DNA of 64,000 nucleotides from Sulfurospirillum sp. UCH001 (GTDB taxonomy: Bacteria; Campylobacterota; Campylobacteria; Campylobacterales; Sulfurospirillaceae), in the NCBI RefSeq assembly GCF_001548035.1, contig NZ_AP014723.1:1550001-1614000 (forward strand), given 5' to 3'. The notes under the pieces are model-generated. The model saw nothing but the letters and a program-made list of their open reading frames with translations. It was not told the DNA's origin and did no database searches. Position numbers and translations under genes: made by a program. Positions 18,221-28,364 of this stretch are shown here, piece by piece (within the stretch, counting starts at the first letter, position 1; every line of letters begins with the position of its first letter).

Positions 18221-20386
18221 TTATTTTTTCATTTTCCAACGTCTTAACAATAGTGAGTTACTCACCACAGAAACTGAACTCATCGCCATAGCACCACCTG
18301 CAACAATGGGGTTTAGCATACCCATAAACGCGAGTGGAATGGCTAAGTTATTATACACAAAAGCTAAAAAGAGATTCTGCTTAATTTTTGACATCGTAGC
18401 ACGGGAGAGTGCTATGGCATTGACCACAAACAGTGGATCATTTGCAATTAAGATTAGATCAGCGCTTTCAACGGCGATATCGGAACCATTGGACATCGCG
18501 ATTGCGACATCAGCCACAGCAAGGGCTGGTGCATCGTTGATGCCATCGCCCACCATACAAACAAATTTTCCCTCATTTTTGAGTCTACTAATCGCCTCTG
18601 CCTTACCATCAGGTAACACTTCTGCAAAAAAATGTTTAATGCCAAGCTCATGCGCTACTTTTTGGGCACAACGCTCATTATCACCTGTGAGCATATAGAC
18701 GGCAATACCATCATTTTGCAGCTTCTCAACCGCTATTTTTGCACTTTCTCTAATGGTATCGGCTAACGCGATATATCCTATAATCTCCTCATGTGTAGCA
18801 AGAGCTACAATACTGTTGCCCTCATTTAAAAATAGCTTTGCTTTGCTTGAATGCTCCAATGATGTAAACTGCGTAATGAAAGCAGGAGAACCTGCGAAGT
18901 AAACCACACCATCAATCTCTCCTGAAACACCAAGCCCAGAATAGTTCTGAAACGTTTGTACACTCAAGCGAGACGTTGTAGGTGCCGCTTTTATAATTGC
19001 TTTTGCCAAAGGGTGTTTAGAACCCTCTTCTAATGCTGCGGCGAGTTCTAAAAAAGACTCTTTATCCATACTATTTTTTTCGATGAGTGTATCAACAACA
19101 TGAGGGTCTGCATATGTCAAAGTTCCTGTTTTATCAAAGACAACTGCAGAGATTTTGCCCACATTTTCCAATACTTCAGCATTTTTAATGAGAATGCCCT
19201 CACTAGCGCCTCTTCCAACACCTACCATGATAGCAGTAGGTGTCGCAAGACCAAGTGCACATGGGCACGCGATAACCAAAACAGAAACAGCATTAATAAT
19301 CGCTTCTTCAAAATTTCCCCCTACCATCCACCATATGCCAAACGTAATGACAGCAATGCCCACAACAATCGGTACAAAGATGCCTGAAATCGTATCGGCA
19401 AGGCGTTGGATAGGTGCTTTTGAACCTTGTGCTTCTTCTATGAGTTTGACAATGGCACTTAAGAATGTATCGGCTCCTACTTTTGTTGCTTGGCATTTGA
19501 GCATGCCATCGCCATTCTTTGTCGCACCAACGATAGAATCTCCCACCGATTTAAGCACTGGCAGGCTCTCTCCTGTCATCATCGACTCATCGACCATACT
19601 TGCACCCTCAAGAACAATGCCATCCGTGGGGATGCTTTCTCCTGCTTTAACGACAAAAACATCATTAACTTTTAGCGCTTCAATGCTAACTTCTTCAAGC
19701 TTACCATCTCGTTCAACAAAGGCTTTTTTAGGCTGTAAATGCAGTAATTTTGCAATGGCAAAACCTGTCTTTGCTTTTGCTCTTACCTCTAATAGTTTTC
19801 CTAAAAGCACTAAGGTTATAACAGAAACAGAAGCTTCAAAGTAAAGATGTAATGGTAGATTGAAAAGCATCACACATAGGCTTAAAAAGTACGCCGCACT
19901 GGTACCAAGAACAACCAATACATCCATATTGGCACTTCCGCTTTTAAGGCTTTTAAGAGCACCCACATAAAATTTTCTACCACAGTAAAACTGTACAATG
20001 GTGGCAAGTGCTAATTGAATAAGCGATGAAAGATGTAAATGAATATTCAAAAGCATTGCTACCATTTCAACTAAAAAAGGCAATGTTAAGAGTGCTGAGA
20101 GAAGGAATTCTTTGAGAAGCTTTTGATACTCTTGCTCTTTTTCTAAGCTTTTTTGATTTTGGTCAACCTTGGCAGATTCTGTTGCACCAAAACCTGTCTT
20201 TTCGATGCTTTGTATGATTTGGGGAAGATCAATTGCAGGATTGTTTGAACTCACAAAGGCTTTTTCAGTTGCTAAGTTGACATTGGCTGTCACACCTTCA
20301 AGTTTTCCTAGCACTCGTTCGATACGCGCTGAACATGCAGCGCATGTCATCCCTTTAATGTCAAGCTCAAAATGTTTTTCAGACAT
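18221..20386 (-). CDS. copA: CopA, Cu(I)-exporting P1B-type ATPase
   Basis: About 721 residues when started at ATG 20386, which has GGAGAC 6 bases upstream; the open frame to 20446 adds residues unlike any CopA. An N-terminal HMA domain carries GMTCAAC (C15, C18). The transport motif CPC is in [11 protein letters not shown], phosphorylation is at DKTGTLT, the TGES dephosphorylation loop and [10 protein letters not shown] hinge are intact, and the TM8 region ([12 protein letters not shown] ... [13 protein letters not shown]) is that of Cu(I) pumps. It exports cytosolic copper to the periplasm. Confidence 0.95.
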   Translation of the reverse strand: MSEKHFELDIKGMTCAACSARIERVLGKLEGVTANVNLATEKAFVSSNNPAIDLPQIIQSIEKTGFGATESAKVDQNQKSLEKEQEYQKLLKEFLLSALLTLPFLVEMVAMLLNIHLHLSSLIQLALATIVQFYCGRKFYVGALKSLKSGSANMDVLVVLGTSAAYFLSLCVMLFNLPLHLYFEASVSVITLVLLGKLLEVRAKAKTGFAIAKLLHLQPKKAFVERDGKLEEVSIEALKVNDVFVVKAGESIPTDGIVLEGASMVDESMMTGESLPVLKSVGDSIVGATKNGDGMLKCQATKVGADTFLSAIVKLIEEAQGSKAPIQRLADTISGIFVPIVVGIAVITFGIWWMVGGNFEEAIINAVSVLVIACPCALGLATPTAIMVGVGRGASEGILIKNAEVLENVGKISAVVFDKTGTLTYADPHVVDTLIEKNSMDKESFLELAAALEEGSKHPLAKAIIKAAPTTSRLSVQTFQNYSGLGVSGEIDGVVYFAGSPAFITQFTSLEHSSKAKLFLNEGNSIVALATHEEIIGYIALADTIRESAKIAVEKLQNDGIAVYMLTGDNERCAQKVAHELGIKHFFAEVLPDGKAEAISRLKNEGKFVCMVGDGINDAPALAVADVAIAMSNGSDIAVESADLILIANDPLFVVNAIALSRATMSKIKQNLFLAFVYNNLAIPLAFMGMLNPIVAGGAMAMSSVSVVSNSLLLRRWKMKK

Positions 20387-20404
20387 TTTTTGTCTCCATT
20401 TTTT

Positions 20405-20436
20405 TTGACATTCTAACGCTTCGTTACTTGTGTCAA
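20405..20436 (-). promoter_or_regulatory. copA promoter region with TTGACA/TGTCAA dyad
   Basis: On the minus strand TTGACA (20436-20431) and TAGAAT (20415-20410) are separated by 15 bases, too short for a strong promoter. TTGACA also has an exact inverse TGTCAA at 20410-20405, centred between the boxes. The arrangement suggests an operator controlling copA, but no copper-responsive regulator site is recognised. Confidence 0.35.
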
Positions 20437-20474
20437 GATGAAACAAAAAATGTAAGGTGTTTTAACACAACTGT

Positions 20475-22841
20475 TTAGAGATATTGAGTTATATCCACCT
20501 CGTCTATCTGTTCAGGGCTAAGGTACATTTGGGCGTATTTCATATAAACACCACTTTTTAAAAAAAGCTCAAAAAGATCGCCATCAATATGCTGATCTTT
20601 TTTCATCGAGTACAGTATGTTTATTGCCTCTGAAATGGTTTTAGCTTTTTTGTATGGGCGATCATTAGCCGTGAGTGCTTCAAAAATGTCTGCGATAGCG
20701 ATAATACGCGCAGGTAACGAGATTTGCTCTTTAGTAAGCCCTCTAGGGTAACCTGTTCCTTTCATCGTTTCATGATGCGCACAGGCGTATTCTGGTACTT
20801 TTTTAAGATTATCCATAAAAGGTAGCTCAGAAAGCATACGAATACTCATAATGATATGTTCATTGATCTTATAGCGCTCTTCATCGTTAAGGGTTCCTTT
20901 TGTAATGCTAAGATTGTAAAGTTCACCTAGATTATTGTAATAGTGTGGAATTTTCATCGTAATACCAAGCTCTGAATAGATATGTTCATCTATTTCATGT
21001 GAACGAACAATCAAATGTTCTGGTTTATCTTCTAAAAGTCTTTCTTGACACGGCAAAGGTTTAGCATCAATCTCTTTAAGGCGTTTATGTTCAGCTTCGC
21101 TCATACCAAGCCTATCATCAAAATGACATGTCCATGTTATAGCGGCTATTTCTTTAAGGCATTCTATTTTTTTGGCATCCATAAATTCACCACCAATGTT
21201 ACATTCTGCTAAAAACGCAAAATCATCAAACAGTTTCGCTTCAGCCTCTATGCGTCTTTGTCGTAATAACGCTTTATCCTCTTTTCCTTCTAAGAGTCCC
21301 TCTAAATAAGCAATTTGTGCATCTCTCAGCAGCACTTCAAAACGCGTGCGAATCTCATGAATACGGTTATGAATGCTCTCTAGCTTCGTTGCTTTATCGA
21401 CGACATATTCTGGCGTTGTCACTTTGCCACAATCATGCAAAAGAGCCGCTATACGAAATTCTCGCCATGCATTCTCATTTCGGAAATGAAACTTTTTAAA
21501 GATACCCTCTTCACTTTTATTCGCCTCTTCTGCTAACATAGAAGCCAGTTCAGGAACTCTCTCACAATGTCCACCCGTATAAGGTGACTTTTCGTCGATT
21601 GCACTTGCGATCAGTTTTATAAAAGACTCCATCAAATTCTCTTGCGCTTTTTCATGCGTTTTGATAGAACGTGCCATCAACACCATCGAATGACTCAGTG
21701 CATAAAATTCTTTGATGCGCGTTTTGATATGATGAACCGCATCGTATTGTTTTGCAGCGACACTATCGCTCATGTTTTTTAGTAGATCCACAGGCTGAAT
21801 GATAATATGCCTTAGTACAAACCACGTCACAACAATGATCATCGCCATAATAAGAAGCGAAATAAAAATCGTCTCAATCGCAATCTCATCTATCTCATGT
21901 GTTACCTTTTTCTCTTCTAAATATGTTCCGATATACCACTGTTTACCAAAATCAGCAGGAAATTCAGAAAAAGCAAAAAGATAATTTTCATTATGTGCAT
22001 TTTGAACACGCCCACGTTTGGTTCCATTTAAAAACTGTTCATAAGATGCTTTTATCTCTTTTGGAAGCTGCTCAATCTTTATCTTTGACTCTTGAGAAGG
22101 CAAAGAACTCGCTATTACATCGCCATGTGGATTTACAATAACTATAGGTCCATCAATCACTTTACTTTGTTCTTGCAGTAATTTTGTAATGGAAGCAATT
22201 GTCAAGTCAATACCCGCTACTTTTATCTTTTCTCCATCCTCATTGAAAAAAGGATAAGCCACAGTGATACCAATCTCATTCGTTGAAGCAAAAGCATACG
22301 GTTCGGACCAATAATAATTTTTATGAGAAGTCGCCTCTTTAAACCATGTTCGTTCACGAGGGTCGTATGTTGCTTCTTTATATTCAAGGCGCACTGTATC
22401 AAAATCATTATTTTTATAAGCCCATTCATCAACAGGTTTTTTTACTCTTCTATCAATCGTACGCATGACAAAATCTGGCGTACGCCTTGCTTGAAAAAAA
22501 TCGCCAAATTTGTCAGCTATATAGATACTCGCAATCTTATCATCAGAAAGTAGCATCTCCCACATCATACGTGTAAAGATTTCTTTTGAAGCAAACAAGT
22601 CATCATCTTGTTGGCTGTGTACGAGAACCGTTAAATGCGCTGAAGTTCTTTGCAGAGAATTGGAAATAGTATCGATAATGTTTTTTCGGACTTCAGCATT
22701 ACGCTTTTGAATCATGCTGTAAGAATTTTTGGAGCTTTGTAGATAATTATGCCCAATAAGAGAGAAAGAAAGAAACCCTGCTAACCCAATAATCAAGGTT
22801 ATAATGCTAAATGTGAATGTATATCGTTTCGTGTTTTTCAT
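20475..22841 (-). CDS. membrane sensor with Cache-like domain and HD-GYP phosphodiesterase
   Basis: About 788 residues from ATG 22841, which follows AGGAGAG; the frame extends to 22889. It has an N-terminal membrane helix, a large periplasmic Cache-type sensing domain (ARRTPDFVMRTIDRR ... DPRERTWFKEA ... EIGITVAYPFFNEDGEKI), a second helix and HAMP-like linker, then an HD-GYP domain. The HD motif is AALLHDCGKV and the GYP motif HHETMKGTGYPRGL, with a long insertion between. HD-GYP enzymes degrade c-di-GMP. The ligand of the sensor is unknown. Confidence 0.88.
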   Translation of the reverse strand: MKNTKRYTFTFSIITLIIGLAGFLSFSLIGHNYLQSSKNSYSMIQKRNAEVRKNIIDTISNSLQRTSAHLTVLVHSQQDDDLFASKEIFTRMMWEMLLSDDKIASIYIADKFGDFFQARRTPDFVMRTIDRRVKKPVDEWAYKNNDFDTVRLEYKEATYDPRERTWFKEATSHKNYYWSEPYAFASTNEIGITVAYPFFNEDGEKIKVAGIDLTIASITKLLQEQSKVIDGPIVIVNPHGDVIASSLPSQESKIKIEQLPKEIKASYEQFLNGTKRGRVQNAHNENYLFAFSEFPADFGKQWYIGTYLEEKKVTHEIDEIAIETIFISLLIMAMIIVVTWFVLRHIIIQPVDLLKNMSDSVAAKQYDAVHHIKTRIKEFYALSHSMVLMARSIKTHEKAQENLMESFIKLIASAIDEKSPYTGGHCERVPELASMLAEEANKSEEGIFKKFHFRNENAWREFRIAALLHDCGKVTTPEYVVDKATKLESIHNRIHEIRTRFEVLLRDAQIAYLEGLLEGKEDKALLRQRRIEAEAKLFDDFAFLAECNIGGEFMDAKKIECLKEIAAITWTCHFDDRLGMSEAEHKRLKEIDAKPLPCQERLLEDKPEHLIVRSHEIDEHIYSELGITMKIPHYYNNLGELYNLSITKGTLNDEERYKINEHIIMSIRMLSELPFMDNLKKVPEYACAHHETMKGTGYPRGLTKEQISLPARIIAIADIFEALTANDRPYKKAKTISEAINILYSMKKDQHIDGDLFELFLKSGVYMKYAQMYLSPEQIDEVDITQYL

Positions 22842-22935
22842 AGCTACTCTCCTAACATAGAGGCGTGTAACGACAGATACCTTAAACAAAGGGATTGTAA
22901 CACGATTTGACTAAATCATCAACACTGTTATCAAG

Positions 22936-24240
22936 TTATTCTTCTGTTTTATCCTCTAAAAGAGTTACTTCTTCAATGTCTGTATTGAAGTCTTGGTATT
23001 CCAGCTTAGCATCTTTAAGGTTTTTAGTAGCTTTCGCCCCTAAACGTTTTAAATTTTCAACCCTGCCTAAGATGTTACCCGTACCTTCAGTTAACTGTTT
23101 TTGAGCATTCTCATAGCTGTTGTTAAGGGTTTGAAGCTGTGTACCCACTCGTTTAAAGCTTTCAGCAAAACCGACCATTTTGTCATACATTTTCCCCGCT
23201 TCATCAAAAAGCTTTGTTGCTAAAGTACTAGACTGTTCACTTTGCCAGTAAAGATAGATGGTACGCAGTGAAACTGTTAACGTCGAAGGATTGACAATGG
23301 CAATGTGCTTACGAAGGGCATACTCATAGAGTTTTGGGTCTTCATTGATAGCAACAGAAAATGCACCTTCAATAGGAACAAACATAAACACATACTGCAA
23401 AGTCCCTTGTTTGTAGTGAGCATAATCTTTACTATCCAAGATATCAATATGTTCACGAAAAGCCTGCATAAGGGCTTTTGAAGCAATACGCTTTTCTTCT
23501 TCACTCTCAGTTCTTATAAACTCATCATAACTGTTGAGTGAAACTTTAGAATCAATAATAATGGTACGATCTTGTGGAAGTTTAATGACAACATCAGGAC
23601 GTTTAATACGCCCTTCTTCATCTTTATAGCTTTCTTGCGTTTCGTAGTGGACTCCTTTTATAAGACCGGAATACTCCAAAACACTCTCCAAGATCATCTC
23701 TCCCCAGCTACCTTGACTCTGTTTTTTACCCTTCAGTGCTTTCGTGAGATTTTCAGCCTCTTTAGAGATGTTCATACCTGCTCTTGCGACCAACTCAATC
23801 TCTTTAGAAAGTTCAGCGAATTTTTTCGTACTGTTTTCTTGTGAATTTTCAATACTTTTTTTGAAGTTATCAAGATTTTCTTTAAAAGGTTTTAAAAGTG
23901 TTTCAAGTGATTTTGTCGATGTTTCATCGAGTTTTTGAAGCTTCTTTTCTAAATGCTGTTCCATGATGGCATTGAGTTTTAGTTCTAGTTTTTTACTTTG
24001 TTCTTCAAGATCAAATTTGAGCTTTTGATTGCCCTCTTTTTGAGCATTCAGCTCTGCTTGAAGTTTTGCACTTTGCATATTAAGGGCTAAATTTTCAGAA
24101 CTTAATTGTTCATTTTTAGCTCTAAGGTCAACTAACTCATATGTTTTTTCTTTCAAAATGGCTTTAATCCAAAGCCCAAAGACAAACAGTCCAATACAAA
24201 ATATCGCTAAAATAGCTAAAAATAGCATCTCTTTTGGCAT
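22936..24240 (-). CDS. rmuC: RmuC, DNA recombination protein
   Basis: 434 residues: an N-terminal membrane helix (5-25), a long coiled coil (about 35-160), then the nuclease-like RmuC domain with GSWGEMILESVLEYSGLIKGVHYETQ and RPDVVIKLPQDRTIIIDSKVSLNSY, the PD-(D/E)XK-like core. RmuC limits inversions at short inverted repeats in E. coli. It lies 24 bases downstream of the FtsL-like gene on the same strand, so it may share the rsmH transcript. Confidence 0.93.
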   Translation of the reverse strand: MPKEMLFLAILAIFCIGLFVFGLWIKAILKEKTYELVDLRAKNEQLSSENLALNMQSAKLQAELNAQKEGNQKLKFDLEEQSKKLELKLNAIMEQHLEKKLQKLDETSTKSLETLLKPFKENLDNFKKSIENSQENSTKKFAELSKEIELVARAGMNISKEAENLTKALKGKKQSQGSWGEMILESVLEYSGLIKGVHYETQESYKDEEGRIKRPDVVIKLPQDRTIIIDSKVSLNSYDEFIRTESEEEKRIASKALMQAFREHIDILDSKDYAHYKQGTLQYVFMFVPIEGAFSVAINEDPKLYEYALRKHIAIVNPSTLTVSLRTIYLYWQSEQSSTLATKLFDEAGKMYDKMVGFAESFKRVGTQLQTLNNSYENAQKQLTEGTGNILGRVENLKRLGAKATKNLKDAKLEYQDFNTDIEEVTLLEDKTEE

Positions 24241-24264
24241 TACAACTCCTAATTGGACTTAAAA

Positions 24265-24549
24265 CTATTCGATATAAATGGTGTCTAAAATCTGGTTTTT
24301 GAAACGAATATTTTCCAAATTTTGTTTTAAAACGCGGTTCTCTTCTTTAAGAATTGAGTACTCACCATACAGCTTACTAATATCTCGACTCATATAGTAG
24401 ATTTGATTTTTGATATAAATTTTAGGGAGTATGACCAAAAAAGCAACGAACATCGCCATGTACACAAGCAATAAAAAACGAAAATCAAGGTTTTTTTCAA
24501 CCTTCTGTTCGGCATCATATTGGTCAAGTAGTTCGTTTTTATCTTCCAT
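24265..24549 (-). CDS. FtsL-like small bitopic membrane protein
   Basis: 94 residues: a cytoplasmic acidic start, one membrane helix (about 26-45) and a short coiled coil (SKLYGEYSILKEENRVLKQNLENIR). This is the FtsL layout. Its place immediately after rsmH (overlapping by one base), where ftsL sits in division clusters, supports the call. Sequence identity in this family is always low, so the assignment is by topology and order. It would help recruit the septal wall synthase. Confidence 0.65.
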   Translation of the reverse strand: MEDKNELLDQYDAEQKVEKNLDFRFLLLVYMAMFVAFLVILPKIYIKNQIYYMSRDISKLYGEYSILKEENRVLKQNLENIRFKNQILDTIYIE

Positions 24550-25466
24550 TATGCCCTCTTAATTTCAAAGACACGAAGCTTAGCACTACGACTTCTTGGG
24601 TTCTTTTTCACTTCAGCATTAGTTGCTTCAATCGGTTTTTTACTAATGAGTTTACCTAAGGCATGGTTATTTCCACACATACAACGCATCACGTGTGCTG
24701 GACAAATGCAGTTTTGGGACCAAAGCTTAAATGTCTGTTTTACAATGCGATCTTCTAAAGAATGAAACGAGATAATCCCTACGATACAATGCTCAAAATG
24801 TGCATTTTTGATGCTTTCAAGAAGTTCTGTAAGAACACCTAATTCGTTATTGACCTCAATACGAATGGCTTGGAAAAGAAGTGTTGAAGGGTGTATAGTC
24901 TTTTTCCCACCAACTTTTTCAGCAATTTTTGAAAGTTCTTTTGCACTGTGCAAAGGCTCTTTAGCTCTTGCTTCACAGATAAGCTGTGCCAATTTTTTAT
25001 ACTCATGAATTTCACCATACTCACGCAAAATAAACTCTAATTCTTCTTTAGAATAGTGATTGACTACTTCGTAAGCACTCAATTCTTGCTGTGGATTCAT
25101 ACGCATATCTAACACATCAGAATCAAACGCAAATCCACGCTCTTTTTTATCAAGTTGCAAGGATGAAACACCAATGTCAGCAAGAATGCCACGAATGGGA
25201 AGATCAGTGTATTGTGAAAGAACAGAAGCAAAATTGCCATGATGAAATATAACACGATCACCAAAGCGCTCTAACCTTTTTTTGCTAAATGCTAACGCCT
25301 CTTCATCTTGGTCACACCCTATAAGCTTAATGTGAGGATTTTGTTCTAACAAAGCCTCACTATGCCCACCATACCCCAGTGTACAATCCACAATAAACCC
25401 TTCTTTAAGGCCAGAAAATGCCTCTTTTACTTCTTCTAAAAGTACGGGAATATGGGGTATGTTCAC
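24549..25466 (-). CDS. rsmH: RsmH, 16S rRNA m4C1402 methyltransferase
   Basis: 305 residues. It methylates N4 of C1402 in 16S rRNA using SAM. Visible motifs are HIPVLLEE at the start, DCTLGYGGHSEALLE (SAM binding), ADIGVSSLQLDKKERGFAF, and IISFHSLEDRIVKQTF near the end. The start codon is GTG with AAGGA upstream. It is followed by the FtsL-like gene, the usual mra-cluster order, though the remainder of the cluster is not here. Confidence 0.96.
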   Translation of the reverse strand: MNIPHIPVLLEEVKEAFSGLKEGFIVDCTLGYGGHSEALLEQNPHIKLIGCDQDEEALAFSKKRLERFGDRVIFHHGNFASVLSQYTDLPIRGILADIGVSSLQLDKKERGFAFDSDVLDMRMNPQQELSAYEVVNHYSKEELEFILREYGEIHEYKKLAQLICEARAKEPLHSAKELSKIAEKVGGKKTIHPSTLLFQAIRIEVNNELGVLTELLESIKNAHFEHCIVGIISFHSLEDRIVKQTFKLWSQNCICPAHVMRCMCGNNHALGKLISKKPIEATNAEVKKNPRSRSAKLRVFEIKRA

Positions 25467-25499
25467 TGCGTTTCCTTGCTTAAAATGGCTCTATTATAC

Positions 25500-26798
25500 T
25501 CAACCAAGACTTACAATCGCCTCATACGCAACGTCCATCATTTTTTCAATCTCTTCATGTGTAATGACATAAGGTGGCATGAAATAGATAACATTCCCAA
25601 GAGGACGCAAGATAACACCCTTTTTTAGGGCATAGGTAAAGATCTTCAAGTTTACACGAAAATCCAGAGGGTACTCTTGTAATTCAACCGCTGCTATCAT
25701 TCCTGTTTGACGAATTTTATTCACAGTTGGGAGAGTTTTAAAACGTTCTAATTTAGAACCAATCAATGCAATTTTTGTTTGGTTTTGCTCCAAAATAGAC
25801 TCATTTTCAAAGATATCAAGTGTTGCGTTAGCTGCACTGCACGCTAAAGGATTTCCGGTGTAGCTGTGAGAGTGTAAAAACGCCTTAAATTCGGCATAGT
25901 CACAATAAAAAGCATCATATATCTTTTGCGTGGTTAATACAACAGAAAGGGGTAGATAACCTCCTGTTAGTCCTTTTGAAAGTGTCATAAAATCAGGACT
26001 AACATTGGCATGTTCGCATGCAAACATTTTACCTGTTCTGCCAAAGCCAACAGCGATTTCATCGGCTATAAGGTGAATGCCGTATGTATCACACAGTTTG
26101 CGAGCAAGTGAAATGTAGAGTGGATGATACATATTCATTCCGCCAGAGCATTGTACTAATGGCTCAATAATAAATGCTGAAATTTGCCCCGCTTTTTCTT
26201 TAAAAATTGTTTCTAACGCTTGAGCTGCCACAATAGCACTTTGCTCACTTTGATCTTTTGGAACAGGCGTTTGTATCGTTTGCAGAAGAATATCTTCAAA
26301 AACTTCTTTATACAATTTAACATCACCAACAGCGAGAGCTCCAATAGTTTCACCATGGTAACTGTTTTCCAAAGAAACAAAGAAAGGTCGTTTTTCTCCT
26401 CTATTTTTGTGGTATTGAAAGCTCATTTTCAAGGCTACTTCAATCGCACTTGAGCCATTATCAGCATAAAAACATTTTTCAAGACCATAAGGCGCTAAGG
26501 CACATAGCCTTTTAGAAAGTTTAATAATTGGTTCATGCGTAAAACCAGCAAAAATAACATGTTCAAGTGTTTCTAATTGCTCTTTAACTTTTTGATTAAT
26601 GTACGGGTTGCAATGTCCAAAAAGATTGACCCACCATGAACTAACACCATCAATATAACGGTTATCTTCAAAATCATGCAAATAGACCCCTTTCCCACTT
26701 TTAATCGGGATAAGTGGAAGTGTCTCGTGGTCTTTCATCTGCGTACACGGATGCCATATATGCTTTAAATCATCCTCAATTAACATTTTTGTGTTCAT
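25500..26798 (-). CDS. bioA: BioA, adenosylmethionine-8-amino-7-oxononanoate aminotransferase
   Basis: 432 residues. PLP enzyme of biotin synthesis that converts KAPA to DAPA with SAM as amino donor. It begins with HIWHPCTQMKDHE, diagnostic for BioA; other motifs are YIDGVSSWWVNLFGH, ADNGSSAIEVALKM, LIADEIAVGFGRTG and the PLP lysine in LSKGLTGGYLPLS. It is divergent from ppiD-ftsA-ftsZ; the shared 105-base gap holds both promoters. Other biotin genes are not in the window. Confidence 0.96.
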   Translation of the reverse strand: MNTKMLIEDDLKHIWHPCTQMKDHETLPLIPIKSGKGVYLHDFEDNRYIDGVSSWWVNLFGHCNPYINQKVKEQLETLEHVIFAGFTHEPIIKLSKRLCALAPYGLEKCFYADNGSSAIEVALKMSFQYHKNRGEKRPFFVSLENSYHGETIGALAVGDVKLYKEVFEDILLQTIQTPVPKDQSEQSAIVAAQALETIFKEKAGQISAFIIEPLVQCSGGMNMYHPLYISLARKLCDTYGIHLIADEIAVGFGRTGKMFACEHANVSPDFMTLSKGLTGGYLPLSVVLTTQKIYDAFYCDYAEFKAFLHSHSYTGNPLACSAANATLDIFENESILEQNQTKIALIGSKLERFKTLPTVNKIRQTGMIAAVELQEYPLDFRVNLKIFTYALKKGVILRPLGNVIYFMPPYVITHEEIEKMMDVAYEAIVSLG

Positions 26799-26903
26799 TG
26801 TTACATTTTGCCTTTTTTTGTTAGGAGTTTCACGCGATTTATGGTTATTTAATAACTATGTAGATAGAATTATAGCAAAATACAAAGTTCTCAAAGGGCA
26901 AGA

Positions 26904-28364
26904 ATGATTACGTGGATGCAACGTCACAAAAAATACCTGGTCGTCACTATCTGGATTAGCACAATAGCGTTTGTTGGCGCTGGTTTTGTGGGATGGGGAG
27001 CTTATGATCTAAATCGAGATCGTGCTGCATCTGTTGCTAAGGTAGGTCACCGAACTATTTCTGTGCAAGAATTTCAATCTGCTTATGCAAACCACTACAA
27101 CTTCTACAACAACCTACTAGGCGGAAAACTTACTCAAGAACAAGCTGAGCAAATGGGTCTGAATAAGATTGTTATGAACACATTGGTCAATCAAACACTT
27201 CTTTTAAATTATGCCGATGAAATTGGTCTTGTCGCTACAAAAGAGGATGTTAAAGAGCGCCTTATCAACAATCCAAATTTCCAAAGCGATGGCGTTTTCA
27301 ATAAAGATCTTTACTATTCTATCCTTAAATCAAATCGTATTAACCCTAGCGACTATGAGAATGGTCTTGAAAGAGAAATTTTAAATAGTAAACTTGAAAA
27401 CTTTTTCAAATTAGCACCATCCACAAAAGAGATCGATCTTTTTACCTCTGCTTTCTTTATGGAAGATCGTCTTTCTATTGCAGCAGTTACACTTGATGCT
27501 AATGAAGTAACAACCAATGAAGAAGGAATTAAATCGTATTGGGAAAAAAATAAATCAAATTACTTGACTAAAAAAAGTTATACCCTTGAGCTTCTTAATC
27601 TTCCTGCATCTCAAACAAAATTTGATGACAAAACACTTGAAGAATTTTACACACAAGAAAAACATAACTACAAATTTGAAGATGGAAAATTGATGACATT
27701 TGCTGAAGCAAAGTCTAAAGTCATTGTTGATTTAAGACTAAAAAATGATAAGAAAAATGCATTAGAAGCTTTCCTTACTTTCAAAAAAGGTGAAACTGCT
27801 CCAAGCGAAACTAAAGTTATTTATGACGACGATACAACATTCCCACTTGATAAAATCCAAGTTGCAGCAAAAGATGAAGTCCTAAAACCTGTTGTTATTA
27901 AAGATAGTTACGTCATTATTAAAGTAAAAGAGATTAAATTCCCAGAGCCTATGTCATATGAAATGGCAAAAAAAGATGCAAGTCGTGATCTTTTGGAAGA
28001 ATTGAAACAAACAGCCTTAGAAAAGAAAGCTGAAGCAAAGCTTGAAAACTTTGCAGGTAGTGATATTGGTTTTGTTAGTAGAGATTCAGTAAAATCAATT
28101 GCAGGACTTAGTGAAGCTAAAAGTGCAGAGTTTTTAAGTCACGTTTTTGATAACACTGCAAAAAAAGGTTATAAAGTTATTGATGGGAAAGCCATTGTTT
28201 ACGAGATTTTGGAACAAAAGTTGCTTAATAAGGACAAGGCTAAGCAGTATGTTAGTATGATTAGTGAAAATGTTTTACAAGTGAAACAAGCTGAATTAAA
28301 CCAAAATCTTATTAAAAAGCTCGCTACTGCATACAAAGTCGAGCAATACTACAAAGGAAAATAG
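26904..28364 (+). CDS. ppiD: PpiD/SurA-like periplasmic folding factor
   Basis: 486 residues: one N-terminal membrane helix (about 11-33, VTIWISTIAFVGAGFVGWG), then a SurA-N/PpiD-type chaperone domain (VGHRTISVQEFQSAYANHY, LNKIVMNTLVNQTLLLNYADEIGLVATKEDV). The following 220 residues may hold a weak rotamase-like domain, but the parvulin active-site residues are not clear, so it may act purely as a chaperone for exported proteins. The stop codon abuts the ftsA start, so it is translated with ftsA. Confidence 0.8.
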   Translation: MITWMQRHKKYLVVTIWISTIAFVGAGFVGWGAYDLNRDRAASVAKVGHRTISVQEFQSAYANHYNFYNNLLGGKLTQEQAEQMGLNKIVMNTLVNQTLLLNYADEIGLVATKEDVKERLINNPNFQSDGVFNKDLYYSILKSNRINPSDYENGLEREILNSKLENFFKLAPSTKEIDLFTSAFFMEDRLSIAAVTLDANEVTTNEEGIKSYWEKNKSNYLTKKSYTLELLNLPASQTKFDDKTLEEFYTQEKHNYKFEDGKLMTFAEAKSKVIVDLRLKNDKKNALEAFLTFKKGETAPSETKVIYDDDTTFPLDKIQVAAKDEVLKPVVIKDSYVIIKVKEIKFPEPMSYEMAKKDASRDLLEELKQTALEKKAEAKLENFAGSDIGFVSRDSVKSIAGLSEAKSAEFLSHVFDNTAKKGYKVIDGKAIVYEILEQKLLNKDKAKQYVSMISENVLQVKQAELNQNLIKKLATAYKVEQYYKGK

